Origin: Cupriavidus consociatus
Lineage (GTDB): Bacteria; Pseudomonadota; Gammaproteobacteria; Burkholderiales; Burkholderiaceae
Direction: 5' to 3'
NCBI RefSeq assembly: GCF_017814975.1
Contig: NZ_JAGIQA010000032.1
Span: 1 to 64,000, forward strand
DNA length: 64,000 nucleotides
Shown: positions 32,765 to 41,528 of the stretch, piece by piece
Layout: the number at the start of each line of letters is the position of its first letter
How positions within the stretch are numbered: position 1 is the stretch's first letter
Translations under genes and position numbers: made by a program
The notes under the pieces: generated by a model
Database searches by the model: none
Seen by the model: only the letters and a program-made list of their open reading frames with translations
Told to the model about the DNA's origin: nothing

Positions 32765-33955
32765 ATGTCCGCTATTCCGAACTCCATCGAACAGAACAGC
32801 TCGCACGGCGTCACGCTGGACGACGTCCTCCAGGCCACGCAGGCCGTTACCCGCAATTTCGGGGACGAGTACTTCGGCAAGCTCGACAAGGAAGAAGCTT
32901 TCCCGCACGACTACATCAAGGCCTTGATGGATGCCAAGCTGCACACCGTGATGATTCCGGAGGAGTACGGCGGCATGGGTCTGGGCCTGCGCGAGGCGTG
33001 CGTCATCGTGGAGGAAATGCATCGCTCTGGCGGCGTGGGTTCAATGATCCATGGCCAGATGTTCATGATGGGGATTCTTGCGCGCCATGGCACGGACGAG
33101 CAGAAGCGCAGGATCCTGGAGGAAGTGTGCGCGGGCCGCGTGCGCCTGCAGTCCTTCTCCCTGACCGAGCCGAACGCGGGCACCGACACCGCCAAGCTGC
33201 AAACGAAGGCATGGCGCGAAGGCAACGAGTGGGTGATCAAGGGCCAGAAGCTCTGGACATCGCGTTTCGACTACACCGATGCCTTCATGGTCTTCGCGCG
33301 CACCAGCCCGCCGAAAGATCCGGCCAAGCCCCATCAGGGCATCTCGGCGTTCCTGGTCGACAAGCGCCAGGTCGACCCGAAGCAGTACACCAGCCGCAAG
33401 ATCGACGTGATGTTCAACCATCACACCTTTGAAGTGTTCTACGACAACATGCGCGTGCCCGAAACCTCGCTGATCGGCGAAGAGGGCAAGGGCTTCAAGT
33501 ACCTGCTCGACGGCCTGAACGCCGAGCGCATCATCATCGCGTCGGAGGCCATTGGCGACGGCCGCTGGTTCGTGGAGAAGGCGGTCAACTATGCCAAGGA
33601 GCGCGTCCTGTTCGGCAAGCCTATCGGCGCAAACCAGGGCGTGCAGTTTCCGATTGCGCTTGGCTACGCACACCTTGAAGCGGCGGATGCCCTGCGCTGG
33701 AAGGCCGCCGACAAATTCGACCGCCGCGAGCCCTGTGGCGGCGAAGCCAACATTGCCAAGATGCTCGCGTCCGATGCGTCGTGGGAGTTGGCCAATGTCT
33801 GCATGCAGACGCATGGTGGTTTTGGCCTGGCGCGGGAGTATCACATCGAGCGCCGCTTCCGCGATACGCGCGTGTTCCAGATTGCCCCGATCTCGCCAAA
33901 CATGGTCCTGAACTACGTCAGCCAGCACGTGCTGGGGCTGCCGCGTTCCTACTGA
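32765..33955 (+). CDS. Acyl-CoA dehydrogenase with atypical C-terminal active-site segment
   Basis: The 396-aa protein has the family signatures QSFSLTEPNAGTDTAKL and GQKLWTSRFDY in the N-terminal half and THGGFGLAREYHIERRFRD near the end. Where most members read QIxEGT, this one reads FQIAPISPN, so the usual catalytic glutamate aligns with proline. Some acyl-CoA dehydrogenases place the base on another helix, so activity is still likely. It opens an operon with two MaoC proteins, a DUF35 protein and a thiolase-like protein. The start at MSAIPNS has AAGGAA nearby. It probably makes the enoyl-CoA for the MaoC hydratases. Confidence 0.9.
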   Translation: MSAIPNSIEQNSSHGVTLDDVLQATQAVTRNFGDEYFGKLDKEEAFPHDYIKALMDAKLHTVMIPEEYGGMGLGLREACVIVEEMHRSGGVGSMIHGQMFMMGILARHGTDEQKRRILEEVCAGRVRLQSFSLTEPNAGTDTAKLQTKAWREGNEWVIKGQKLWTSRFDYTDAFMVFARTSPPKDPAKPHQGISAFLVDKRQVDPKQYTSRKIDVMFNHHTFEVFYDNMRVPETSLIGEEGKGFKYLLDGLNAERIIIASEAIGDGRWFVEKAVNYAKERVLFGKPIGANQGVQFPIALGYAHLEAADALRWKAADKFDRREPCGGEANIAKMLASDASWELANVCMQTHGGFGLAREYHIERRFRDTRVFQIAPISPNMVLNYVSQHVLGLPRSY

Positions 33956-33969
33956 GCCTGGAGAGAACG

Positions 33970-34446
33970 ATGAACGAAGGACTCTATTTCGAGGACTACA
34001 CGGAGGACTGGAGGTACGAGTCCGCGGCAGTACCGGTTGCGGAAGAAGGCATCGCCGGGTTCGTCGAGCTTCACCAGTTCCATACGCCCACCTTCACCGA
34101 TCGCGGCTACGTCGAGTCGTCCAGGGAATACGGCGCGCGCATGTCGCCGGGGCTGCACGTGCTGTGCCTGGCGGAGGGCGTGGTACTCAGGGCCGGGCTT
34201 ACCCGCCGCCGGGGCATCTTCCTGATGGAGCTGACACCGAAGTTCCTGAAGCCGGTCTTCGCAGGCGACTCGATCAGCGTTCACGTGCAGCTGAAATCAA
34301 AGCGCCTGACGAGCAAGCCGGACCGCGGCGTGGTCACCACGACCCACGAGGTCAGGAACCAGCGTGGCGAGGTGGTCGTGGCATACGACTCCACGCGGAT
34401 GATCCGCACTCGCGCTTACGTCGAGACGGCTGCCGCCACCAACTGA
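33970..34446 (+). CDS. MaoC-like protein without the catalytic Asp/His pair
   Basis: The 158-aa hot-dog fold protein begins NEGLYFEDYTEDWRYES and has REYGARMSPGLHVLCLAEG, KPVFAGDSISVHVQLKSKR and a SKPDRGVVTTTHEVRNQRG tail typical of MaoC proteins. The hydratase-2 motif (Asp, four residues, His) seen in its paralogue at 36103 is not present. It may be the non-catalytic partner in a heteromeric hydratase, as ChsH2 is to ChsH1. It lies directly before the DUF35 gene, the same domain pair that is fused in ChsH2. Confidence 0.85.
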   Translation: MNEGLYFEDYTEDWRYESAAVPVAEEGIAGFVELHQFHTPTFTDRGYVESSREYGARMSPGLHVLCLAEGVVLRAGLTRRRGIFLMELTPKFLKPVFAGDSISVHVQLKSKRLTSKPDRGVVTTTHEVRNQRGEVVVAYDSTRMIRTRAYVETAAATN

Positions 34447-34468
34447 ATCAGCACAAGGAGGACAGACA

Positions 34469-34888
34469 GTGCAAGCCGCATTGCCAAAGCCAGTGGCCAA
34501 CGCCGATTCGCAAGTCTATTGGGATGCCGCCCGCGAGCGGCGGCTGGTGATCCGCAGATGCAAAGCATGCGGAGAGCTCCATTTCATGCCGCGGTACCTC
34601 TGTCCGTCCTGCTGGTCGGACGACCTGGAATGGATAGATGCCGCGGGGACCGGACGTGTGCATAGCTTCAGCGTGATCCGCCGCGCTTCGGACCCGGCAT
34701 TCGCTTCGCGCGTGCCGTATGTGATCGCGCTGATCGAACTGGACGAGGGCCCTCGCATGATGGCGAACATTCTCGGCGAGAATGCACTTGCCGTTGGAGT
34801 GGGCGACGCCGTGAGGGTCACGTTCGAAGATCGCGGCGATGGGGCACTGATTCCGCAGTTCGAGCGGATCAGCGAAAGCGGAGCATGA
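34469..34888 (+). CDS. DUF35 Zn-ribbon/OB-fold protein
   Basis: The 139-aa protein has a rubredoxin-like zinc knuckle with Cys31, Cys34, Cys45 and Cys48 (RCKACGELHFMPRYLCPSC), then an OB-fold (GRVHSFSVIRRA, PYVIALIELDEGPRMM). DUF35 proteins accompany thiolases and bind the CoA moiety; with Ltp2 they form a retro-aldolase. The GTG start has AAGGAGG seven bases upstream. It lies one base from the thiolase-like gene, which strongly suggests a complex between the two products. Confidence 0.93.
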   Translation: MQAALPKPVANADSQVYWDAARERRLVIRRCKACGELHFMPRYLCPSCWSDDLEWIDAAGTGRVHSFSVIRRASDPAFASRVPYVIALIELDEGPRMMANILGENALAVGVGDAVRVTFEDRGDGALIPQFERISESGA

Positions 34889-34889
34889 C

Positions 34890-36068
34890 ATGAAGAAGGT
34901 TGCATCTCTCAAGAACAAGGTCGCCATTGTTGGCGTCGGGGAATCCGAGATCGGGCGGGTTCCCCATATGTCGGGCTTGGGCCTGAATGCGCAGGCCGCC
35001 CGGCGCGCGCTCGATGATGCCGGACTGAAGGTGTCCGACATCGACGGCCTGCTGACGGCCTATTCGTTCACCGAGCCCTATTTCATGCTAGGTTCGGTGC
35101 TGTGCGAATACCTGGGCCTGAAGCCGCACTACAACGCCTCGATGGTGGTCGGCGGTGGCAGCCCGGCAGTGATGCTCAAGCACGCGGCCGAAGCCATCGC
35201 GGCCGGCCAGGCCGAGACGATCCTTGTCTGTGCCGGCGAAAACCGGGCGACAGGACAGTCGCGCGATGCCACGGTCAGCACGCTGCTGGCGGTCGGGCAC
35301 CCCTACTTCGAGCAGCCCTACGGCGGCTCGATTCCGGGCTACTACGCCATGATCGCGCAGCGGCACATGCACAAATATGGCACGACGCGGGAGCAGCTTG
35401 CCCATGTCGCCGTTCAGACGCGCAAGCATGCGTTGCTGCACCCGAACGCGCATATGAAGAAGCCTGTCGCGCTGGATGATGTCCTCGCGGCAAAGCCCAT
35501 TGCCGATCCGCTGGGCATGCTCGACTGCTGTCTGATTTCCGATGCCGGCGGTGCGTTCATCGTCACCTCGGCGGAGCGTGCGCGGGACCTTCAGTGCAAG
35601 CCTGTCTACCTGCAGGGCATCGGCGAATATCACACGCACGAGCACCTGATGTGCGCACCCAGCCTGACGGAATTCGGTGCGACAGAGTCAGGACGCATTG
35701 CCTACGAAATGGCTGGCCTTGGCCCCGGCGATATCGATGTAGCGCAGCTCTACGACTGCTTCACGATCGTGCCCATCCTGGAACTGGAAGAACTCGGCTT
35801 CGTCGAGCCCGGGGAAGGGGGAGCCTTCTTCGCCGAGGGGCATGCCGCCATCGGCGGCAAGCTGCCTGTCAATACGCATGGCGGCATGTTGTCGCATGCG
35901 CACGCCGGTGCTGCCGGCGGACTGTTCGGCATTGTCGAAGCCGTGCGCCAGTTGCGCGGAGGACTGGGCCAGCGCCAGGTGAATGGCGCCGAAGTCGCGC
36001 TCGTCCACAACGAGGGCGGCATCTTGTCCTCGCATTGCACCGTTATCCTAGCCAACGACCGAGGCTGA
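34890..36068 (+). CDS. Thiolase-like protein lacking the nucleophilic Cys (Ltp2-like aldolase candidate)
   Basis: The 392-aa protein has the thiolase fold of the SCP-x/lipid-transfer group: VAIVGVGESEIGR, GLGLNAQAARRALDDAGL, and a C-terminal VNTHGGMLSHAHAGAAGG. At the position of the thiolase nucleophile (Cys-Ala-Ser/Thr-Gly) it reads VVGGGSPAVM, with no cysteine. Known members of this type include Ltp2, which cleaves 3-hydroxyacyl-CoA by retro-aldol chemistry with a DUF35 partner. The operon has hydratases but no 3-hydroxyacyl-CoA dehydrogenase, which fits an aldolase better than a thiolase. Substrate unknown. Confidence 0.85.
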   Translation: MKKVASLKNKVAIVGVGESEIGRVPHMSGLGLNAQAARRALDDAGLKVSDIDGLLTAYSFTEPYFMLGSVLCEYLGLKPHYNASMVVGGGSPAVMLKHAAEAIAAGQAETILVCAGENRATGQSRDATVSTLLAVGHPYFEQPYGGSIPGYYAMIAQRHMHKYGTTREQLAHVAVQTRKHALLHPNAHMKKPVALDDVLAAKPIADPLGMLDCCLISDAGGAFIVTSAERARDLQCKPVYLQGIGEYHTHEHLMCAPSLTEFGATESGRIAYEMAGLGPGDIDVAQLYDCFTIVPILELEELGFVEPGEGGAFFAEGHAAIGGKLPVNTHGGMLSHAHAGAAGGLFGIVEAVRQLRGGLGQRQVNGAEVALVHNEGGILSSHCTVILANDRG

Positions 36069-36102
36069 GGCCTCGACTCATCTCCATTCCACAGGATTTG
36101 CC

Positions 36103-36573
36103 ATGACCATAGCTTCCACGCCGCGCGGCAGGTACTTTGAAGATTTCGAAGTCGGACAGGAGTTCATCAGCCCAGCACGTACCATCACGCTGACCGACAT
36201 TGTGAACTTCGCATGCCTCTCGGGCGATTTCAACGAAGTCCATACCAATTTCGAGTACTGCAAGACGACCTCATTCGGCGAGCCAATTGCCCACGGTCCG
36301 CTGGTGTACGCCGTGATGGCCGGCCTACAGTACGCTAGCGGCATCAACGACGGCACGCTGATCGCATTGCTTCAGAACGACCAGTGGCGGATGCTGGTGC
36401 CGGTCAAGCATGGCGACACCATCCGCGCTCGCGTTCGCGTGCTCGAAAAGAAGGAGACGAGCAAGCCGGACCGTGGCGTGGTGATTGTCCGGCGTGAAGT
36501 CATCAAGCAGGATGGCACGGTCGCGCAGGAGATGCGAACAAGCTTCCTCTACCGCCGCCGGCCCAAAGGCTGA
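36103..36573 (+). CDS. MaoC family enoyl-CoA hydratase with Asp/His dyad
   Basis: The 156-aa hot-dog protein begins with RGRYFEDFEVGQEF and has SGDFNEVHTNFEYC, in which Asp42 and His47 form the hydratase-2 catalytic pair, followed by FGEPIAHGPLV. The tail SKPDRGVVIVRREV mirrors the dyad-less paralogue at 33970. It should hydrate the enoyl-CoA from the dehydrogenase to an (R)-3-hydroxyacyl-CoA, the likely substrate of the thiolase-like/DUF35 pair. It is the last gene of the operon; a T-tailed hairpin follows 50 bases later. Confidence 0.92.
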   Translation: MTIASTPRGRYFEDFEVGQEFISPARTITLTDIVNFACLSGDFNEVHTNFEYCKTTSFGEPIAHGPLVYAVMAGLQYASGINDGTLIALLQNDQWRMLVPVKHGDTIRARVRVLEKKETSKPDRGVVIVRREVIKQDGTVAQEMRTSFLYRRRPKG

Positions 36574-36621
36574 CCGCTGCCAATTCTTCCTGCGCGCCAC
36601 GGTGCGGCGCGCCGGCATTCA

Positions 36622-36656
36622 GCCCCGCCGCAATGCGCGCCGGGGCACTTTTTTTT
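36622..36656 (+). terminator. Rho-independent terminator after the MaoC operon
   Basis: GCCCCG and CGGGGC pair, with an inner CGC-AAT-GCG hairpin strengthening the stem. Two bases later comes a run of eight T residues. It closes the dehydrogenase/MaoC/DUF35/thiolase-like operon and separates it from the hydrolase gene. Confidence 0.88.
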
Positions 36657-36737
36657 GTTGCCGGATGGACGGTGCTGGGCCTGCGACGCCGCCGTTTCTT
36701 GTCACAATTCTCCGCGCTTCGGACCGCGCGATGCTCC

Positions 36738-37637
36738 ATGACAGTTTCAATTTTGAACCCTTACACGCGACTGCCGGGGACTCCGGTGCCCACGCATAGC
36801 TGGCCGGCAGGCGATGGTATCCGGCTCGCCGGTGACGCCTGGGGCGACTCCCGTGGGCCACTGGTAGTGCTGCTGCACGGCGTCGGACAGACGCGCCATG
36901 CCTGGCGCACCACGGCGCGCATGCTTGGCGCAGCGGGCTACCATGCGGTGACCTTCGATGCGCGAGGCCACGGTGACTCCGATTGGGCGATGGACGGCGA
37001 CTATTCCCGCGACGCCATGGTACGTGATCTCCAGTCCCTTGTCGCGACGCTGGGCAAGCGCCCGGCGTTGATTGGTGCGTCGATGGGCGGCGCCACCGGC
37101 CTAGTAGGCGTCGGGGAAGGGCGCGTCGACGCCAGCGCATTGATTCTCGTCGACATTGCGCCGCGTACGGAGCCTTCCGGCGTGGCCAAGGTAAGGTCGT
37201 TCATGAACGGTACGGCCGAAGGCTTCGGCTCGCTGGGGGAGGCCGCGGCCGCCATCCATGCTTACCGGCCCCGCGCACGGTCAGCCGGCGTTCCGCACGG
37301 CCTTTCCAAGAACCTTCGCCTTGGTCCGGACGGGCGCTACTACTGGCACTGGGATCCGCGGCTCATGGAGCGCGAACGCGAACCCGACGATCGTCGCGTC
37401 GAAGCTGCACGCCGGCTCGATGTGCCAACCCTGCTGGTGCGTGGCGGGCAGTCTGACGTTGTCAGCGAGGACGGCGCCCGGGACTTCCTGGCGCTATGCC
37501 CGCGCGCCGAGTTCGTGAATATTACCGGTGCCGGCCACATGGTGTCCGGTGACCGCAACGACGTGTTCGGGCGTGCGGCGCTCGGATTTCTGCGTCGCGT
37601 TGTCCCGGTCTGCGACGACGGAAGCGCGAGTGAGTAG
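36738..37637 (+). CDS. Alpha/beta-fold hydrolase
   Basis: The 299-aa protein has the oxyanion segment LLHGVGQTRHAW, FDARGHGDSDWA, and the nucleophile elbow GASMGG with Ser115. RGGQSDVVSEDGA probably carries the acid and GAGHMVSGDRN the histidine. It resembles carboxylesterases or thioesterases of catabolic clusters. The start at MTVSILNPY is chosen for similarity; a clear ribosome site is lacking, and the preceding terminator means it has its own promoter. A role in hydrolysing an ester or lactone substrate for the neighbouring operon is possible but unproven. Confidence 0.88.
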   Translation: MTVSILNPYTRLPGTPVPTHSWPAGDGIRLAGDAWGDSRGPLVVLLHGVGQTRHAWRTTARMLGAAGYHAVTFDARGHGDSDWAMDGDYSRDAMVRDLQSLVATLGKRPALIGASMGGATGLVGVGEGRVDASALILVDIAPRTEPSGVAKVRSFMNGTAEGFGSLGEAAAAIHAYRPRARSAGVPHGLSKNLRLGPDGRYYWHWDPRLMEREREPDDRRVEAARRLDVPTLLVRGGQSDVVSEDGARDFLALCPRAEFVNITGAGHMVSGDRNDVFGRAALGFLRRVVPVCDDGSASE

Positions 37638-37724
37638 GCGGTGGCCGCGGCAGAGAGCAGAAAGCTGAGAAGAACGGCCTCGCGCACGACGCAGATGTCT
37701 CACACGAGGCTCGGCATCTAAAGC

Positions 37725-37743
37725 GGCACGACTACGTCGTGCC
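37725..37743. repeat. Hairpin between convergent hydrolase and porin genes
   Basis: GGCACGAC and GTCGTGCC form a perfect 8-bp stem with a three-base loop. It is 38 bases past the porin stop on the minus strand. T-runs are short on both sides (CTTT on the minus strand), so termination is possible but weak. Confidence 0.45.
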
Positions 37744-37780
37744 TCCGATGCAAACGTGGCAGCCGCACCCTGACACGGCG

Positions 37781-38872
37781 TCAGAATTTATGGCGCAGGC
37801 CAAGCACCGTGCCGAACTGATTGGCGCCGGCGAGGACCGTGCCGAAGCCCGAAGACCCCGACCCCAGGCCCAGCGTCGAGCCATTGCGGTTCTTCGTGTA
37901 GCCAATCGTCAGGTAGGCATCGGTACGCTTCGAGAACGCATAATCGGCGGAGGCCACGAAGAGCCATGGATCTGCATTGGTGCCGGCGAAATCCTGATAG
38001 TAGCCGCCGGCGGAGAGCGTCAGAGGACTTGTCGCCTGCCAGCGTGCGCCTGCCCACCAGAGGTTGGAGCGCTGCGATGGCTGGAGCGCAGGTGCACCCT
38101 GCAACAACGCGCCGTCATATGCCTTGGCCCAACGATAGCCAGCATAGAGGGTCGTATTGCCGATCGAGTACGTGCCGACCAACATGGCCCGGCGCGTGGT
38201 TGCCTCGGGCGAGGTTGTGGTGGTGCCCGTATTGATCTCGTCGTACGCGGTCGCGATGCTGAAGTTGTTCGACGTGTAAGCCAGGCTGCCGCCAAACTCG
38301 CGCCCGATTCTGGCATTGCCCGCCACCTCGCTGCCGTTGGCCCTCGTGCTATCCCACCCAAAGCTGTACATCGCCGTGGCCTTCAGCGCACCGAACTTGC
38401 CAACATATTTGACAGTGTTGTCAGCGCGCGAAGCCAGGGCGATATCCTGCACGAGTACGGAATATCTAGGCGCGAGGCCGACGGGATCGAAACTGCCCGT
38501 GATGTCGAACAGCGCGTTGATCTGCCTGCCCAGAAGCAGCGAGCCCCATTGCCCCTGCAGGCCTACATACGCACTTCTTCCGAATAGCCGCCCACCCTGC
38601 CCGGACCGCGCCGTATCGGCCTCGAACCCGCTTTCCAGCACGAACAGTCCAGCCAGGCCGCGTCCGAGATCCTCGGTGCCGCGCAGACCCCAGCGTGAGC
38701 CCGAAAGGTTGCCCGGCGTCATACGAACGACATCATGGCCGTTTGGCTGATGGTTTGCATACTCGATGCCAGCATCAACTACGCCGTACAAGGTCACGCC
38801 GGCCTGCCCGTAGGCGGCGGATGAACAGACCACCACGGCAGTTGCGGCCAACAGCTTCAATCCCGGCTTCAT
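37781..38872 (-). CDS. Gram-negative general porin
   Basis: The 363-aa protein has a signal peptide (MKPGLKLLAATAVVVCSSAA, cleaved near AYGQA) and begins VTLYGVVDAGIEYANH, the usual first strand of betaproteobacterial trimeric porins. GSRWGLRGTEDLGRGL and GRSAYVGLQGQWGSLLLGR are family blocks. The C-terminus LGLRHKF ends in Phe, the Bam recognition residue. It allows passive diffusion of small anions across the outer membrane. AGGAG lies five bases before the ATG. It lies convergent to the hydrolase and may serve uptake for the local catabolic genes. Confidence 0.95.
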   Translation of the reverse strand: MKPGLKLLAATAVVVCSSAAYGQAGVTLYGVVDAGIEYANHQPNGHDVVRMTPGNLSGSRWGLRGTEDLGRGLAGLFVLESGFEADTARSGQGGRLFGRSAYVGLQGQWGSLLLGRQINALFDITGSFDPVGLAPRYSVLVQDIALASRADNTVKYVGKFGALKATAMYSFGWDSTRANGSEVAGNARIGREFGGSLAYTSNNFSIATAYDEINTGTTTTSPEATTRRAMLVGTYSIGNTTLYAGYRWAKAYDGALLQGAPALQPSQRSNLWWAGARWQATSPLTLSAGGYYQDFAGTNADPWLFVASADYAFSKRTDAYLTIGYTKNRNGSTLGLGSGSSGFGTVLAGANQFGTVLGLRHKF

Positions 38873-39346
38873 TCTTTCTCCTGTCTCCATATCGCTTGTT
38901 CGTTATCGGAGTTCGTCAGGTCGATGCATCGGAAACATGTTCTCCGATGCAATGCCGTCTGTACGTCTCCATGCGGCACGGCATCTTTGCCGGCGCCGTG
39001 CATAGCACAGCAAGGGCCATGCCTGTAGGACCACCGGCAACGCGCATCACCCGCCCAGTGCGATGTTCCGCGGGACAGGAACGCGTTGCGATGGTTGTTG
39101 CAGGCGTCGAAGGCGTTGTCTTTGCTGTCGTCATGAACAACGTATGTGTTTTCGAACGACAGGTATCGACGCAGCGGAGACTGCGCTGCATGCCGTTGCA
39201 TTCCCCGCCGCGTGGTCAGCGCGGCTTATCGCTCCGGTAAATAAAGGCGACTCGACAGCGATGGCGCGACCACCAAGAATCCGATGCGTAATAGTGGTCG
39301 CAATAGTGGCCGTAATGGCGGCTTCTTATGAATGGAGAAACATCCA
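38873..39346. other. 474-base divergent region between porin and third Bug gene
   Basis: No coding frame here looks real. The region must contain both divergent promoters. I found no RpoN element with correct spacing and no GTAAGC-type LysR dyad, unlike the regions before the other Bug genes. Confidence 0.5.
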
Positions 39347-40312
39347 ATGCGTGCATCCGTGTTTGGCATGCTTTCACTGGCGATGCTGGCATCGCTGCAT
39401 GTCTCGCAAGCGAAGGCGCAGGAGCGGGTGCGCCCGCCGCTCAGGCTTATCGTCCCCTACACGGCGGGGGGAACGACCGACTACGTCGCCCGTCTTCTGC
39501 AGAAGCCGCTCGGTGAGTTCCTGAAGCAGACGGTCGTCGTTGAAAACAGGCCCGGCGCAGCGGGAACGATCGGCACCGACAACGTCGCGAAGGCGGCGGC
39601 TGACGGCAACACACTGCTGTTCGGCAACCAGGGGCCGAATGCGCTCGTTCCCACGCTCAGGAAGACGCCATATGATGCGCTGAACGATCTTCGGCCGTTG
39701 ACGACAATCGCCTTCATGCCGCTGGTGTTGATGACTTCGGCAGAGAAAGGACCTGCGACGCTCGATTTGTTGTTGCGCCAGGTGCGGCGGCCTGGCGCAA
39801 ACATCAACTACGGGTCTTCAGGGATCGGCTCGCTTGCGCATCTGACGACGGTCGAGTTCTCCCGTCGTGGCAAGCTCGTGATGACGCATATTCCCTATCA
39901 GGGAGGATCGCTGGTTGCCACAGGCCTGCTCCAGGGTGATATCCAGTGCAGCTTCGTGACGTCCCTCGAATCCGCGTTAATGGTGCGATCTGGCAGGATG
40001 CGGATGCTGGGCGTGGCGGCAGCCCGCCGCCTTCCAACTCTGCCGAATGTCCCGGCCATTGCCGAGGTGTTGTCCGGATTCGAAAGTGTCCTGTGGTTTG
40101 CCGCATTCGCACCGAAAGGCACCAGCGACGAGGACGCCATACGGCTTCGCGATGCATTGGTCAAAGCCGTCGAAAGTCCCGACTTCCGAAAATACCTGGC
40201 CGACAACTATGCCGAGGCAAAAGCCAGTACGCCGGAAGAACTGACTTGGCTGATCCGCCGAGATATGCAGCATTGGGCCGACGTCGCCCGCACCGCCAGG
40301 ATTTCCATGTAG
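39347..40312 (+). CDS. Bug/TctC family extracytoplasmic solute-binding protein (third copy)
   Basis: The 321-aa protein has a short signal peptide (MRASVFGMLSLAMLASLHVS, cleaved near AKAQ). The mature protein starts PPLRLIVPYTAGGTTDYVAR, followed by VVENRPGAAGTIGTDNVAKA and AADGNTLLFGNQGP. It is more distant from the two Bug proteins at 22960 and 24789 than those are from each other. The ATG at 39347 has GGAG nine bases upstream and is preferred to one 15 bases earlier. Downstream lie a decayed and an intact CaiB/BaiF gene, suggesting capture of an acid that is then CoA-activated. Confidence 0.92.
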   Translation: MRASVFGMLSLAMLASLHVSQAKAQERVRPPLRLIVPYTAGGTTDYVARLLQKPLGEFLKQTVVVENRPGAAGTIGTDNVAKAAADGNTLLFGNQGPNALVPTLRKTPYDALNDLRPLTTIAFMPLVLMTSAEKGPATLDLLLRQVRRPGANINYGSSGIGSLAHLTTVEFSRRGKLVMTHIPYQGGSLVATGLLQGDIQCSFVTSLESALMVRSGRMRMLGVAAARRLPTLPNVPAIAEVLSGFESVLWFAAFAPKGTSDEDAIRLRDALVKAVESPDFRKYLADNYAEAKASTPEELTWLIRRDMQHWADVARTARISM

Positions 40313-40469
40313 TGCCGCATTCTGTTGACCGGGAGGGTGCATCACTGTACTTCAGTTGAATAATGATTGATACCAGCGAGGGAACTGCCGAAGCGGCGGG
40401 CCTGTTCGACGACATGGCAACGCCAGGGCATGAGCAGCCCGCCGCGTCACAGGACCTATCAGCCCGGGG

Positions 40470-41189
40470 TCCGCTTGTGATGGCCTGCGTGTGGTCGACA
40501 TGACCTCATTGGGCATGGGGCCCCTGGCCGCGCAGATTCTGGGCGATTATGGCGCTGACGTGATCAAGCTCGAGGCCATCACAGGCGACGTATTTTGTCA
40601 CGTCCGGCCCCGGTGCTCGCCAGGCATGAGCCATGCATTCTGGCCGTCGTGATGCCTGAACACGTTGCGGGCCGCACCTTTGTACCGCCTCGTGGCGGGA
40701 CTGGCTATGGGCGCATCATGAACGCAAACCGTCTGCCGTTTTGTACAAAAGGACGGATTGCTGGCGGTCATGCCCTACACCACGCCGCAATGGTTGCGGT
40801 ACTTCCGCCTGATCGGAAGGGAGGACCTGGCCAACGACCCGGCGATGGCAGATCCCATGAAGCGTAACCGGCGGGGAGGACATCCTCTTCGGCAAAGTGA
40901 ACAGCCCTGACGAACTCATCAAGGTGACACGCACCTTGCTGAGCTCGAGATGTTTCCGCTGGTGCGCCACCCCAGTGAAGGCATGCTGCGTCTGATCGGC
41001 TTTCCCATCACGTTCTCTGAGACACCCAATACGCTGCGGCATCTCCCGCCGCGGCTGGGGCAGCACACCCGCGAGCTGCTCGCGGAAATCGGATTCTCTG
41101 AAGCGGAGATCAATGACATGCGCGCTCGCAAAGCGGCCCTCATGGACGCGACACGACGTGCTCTGACCTGCCAGGGGTGGCATCGCTGA
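40470..41189 (+). pseudogene. CaiB/BaiF CoA-transferase pseudogene
   Basis: Pieces of one family member appear in order but in different frames: DGLRVVDMTSLGMGPLAAQI and GADVIKLEAITGD from about 40479, LPYTTPQWLRYFRLIGREDL-like sequence (read LAVMPYTTPQWLRYF) around 40770-40850, and PITFSETPNTLRHLPPRLGQ to the end at 41189. The middle with the catalytic aspartate is missing. Internal deletion plus frameshifts make it non-functional. An intact CaiB gene follows 340 bases later and may have replaced it. Confidence 0.8.
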
Positions 41190-41528
41190 ATGTCAGGACG
41201 GCTTTGTTCTCGGAAAATTTCATCTCACAGGCTCTTCGTTGCGAACGACGGCCGATGAGCCGCACAATTTGTGCCAGGTCTTCAAAATTCCCCTCGCCGG
41301 CTTCAGGCGAAGCGTAGCCGTGTGTTCCACGACGGAACGGGCGCGACCGCGATGACAGCAGCAGATATCTGTCTTTGACGCGAACAAAGATTGTCTTTTT
41401 CGACGACTGCTTCACGCAATGTTCGTTGTCGGTAAGAAAGACTTTCCGGAACACACAAGAGATCCAACTCGACATTGGTTCAGGGTCAACTCAAACTGCT
41501 TACAACGACAACATAGACCCGTGAATCC
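41190..41528. other. 339-base intergenic region before the intact CaiB gene
   Basis: AT content rises towards the CaiB start. A half-site CTGCTTAC (about 41497-41504) and an imperfect GTAAG...CTTTC element (41432-41446) recall the LysR dyads elsewhere but match only 8 and 10 of 15 positions. No gene is visible. Confidence 0.4.

Noticed and set aside
41432..41504. Possible LysR dyads before the intact CaiB gene
   Set aside because: Matches are only 10 and 8 of 15 positions and the T-N11-A core is not kept.
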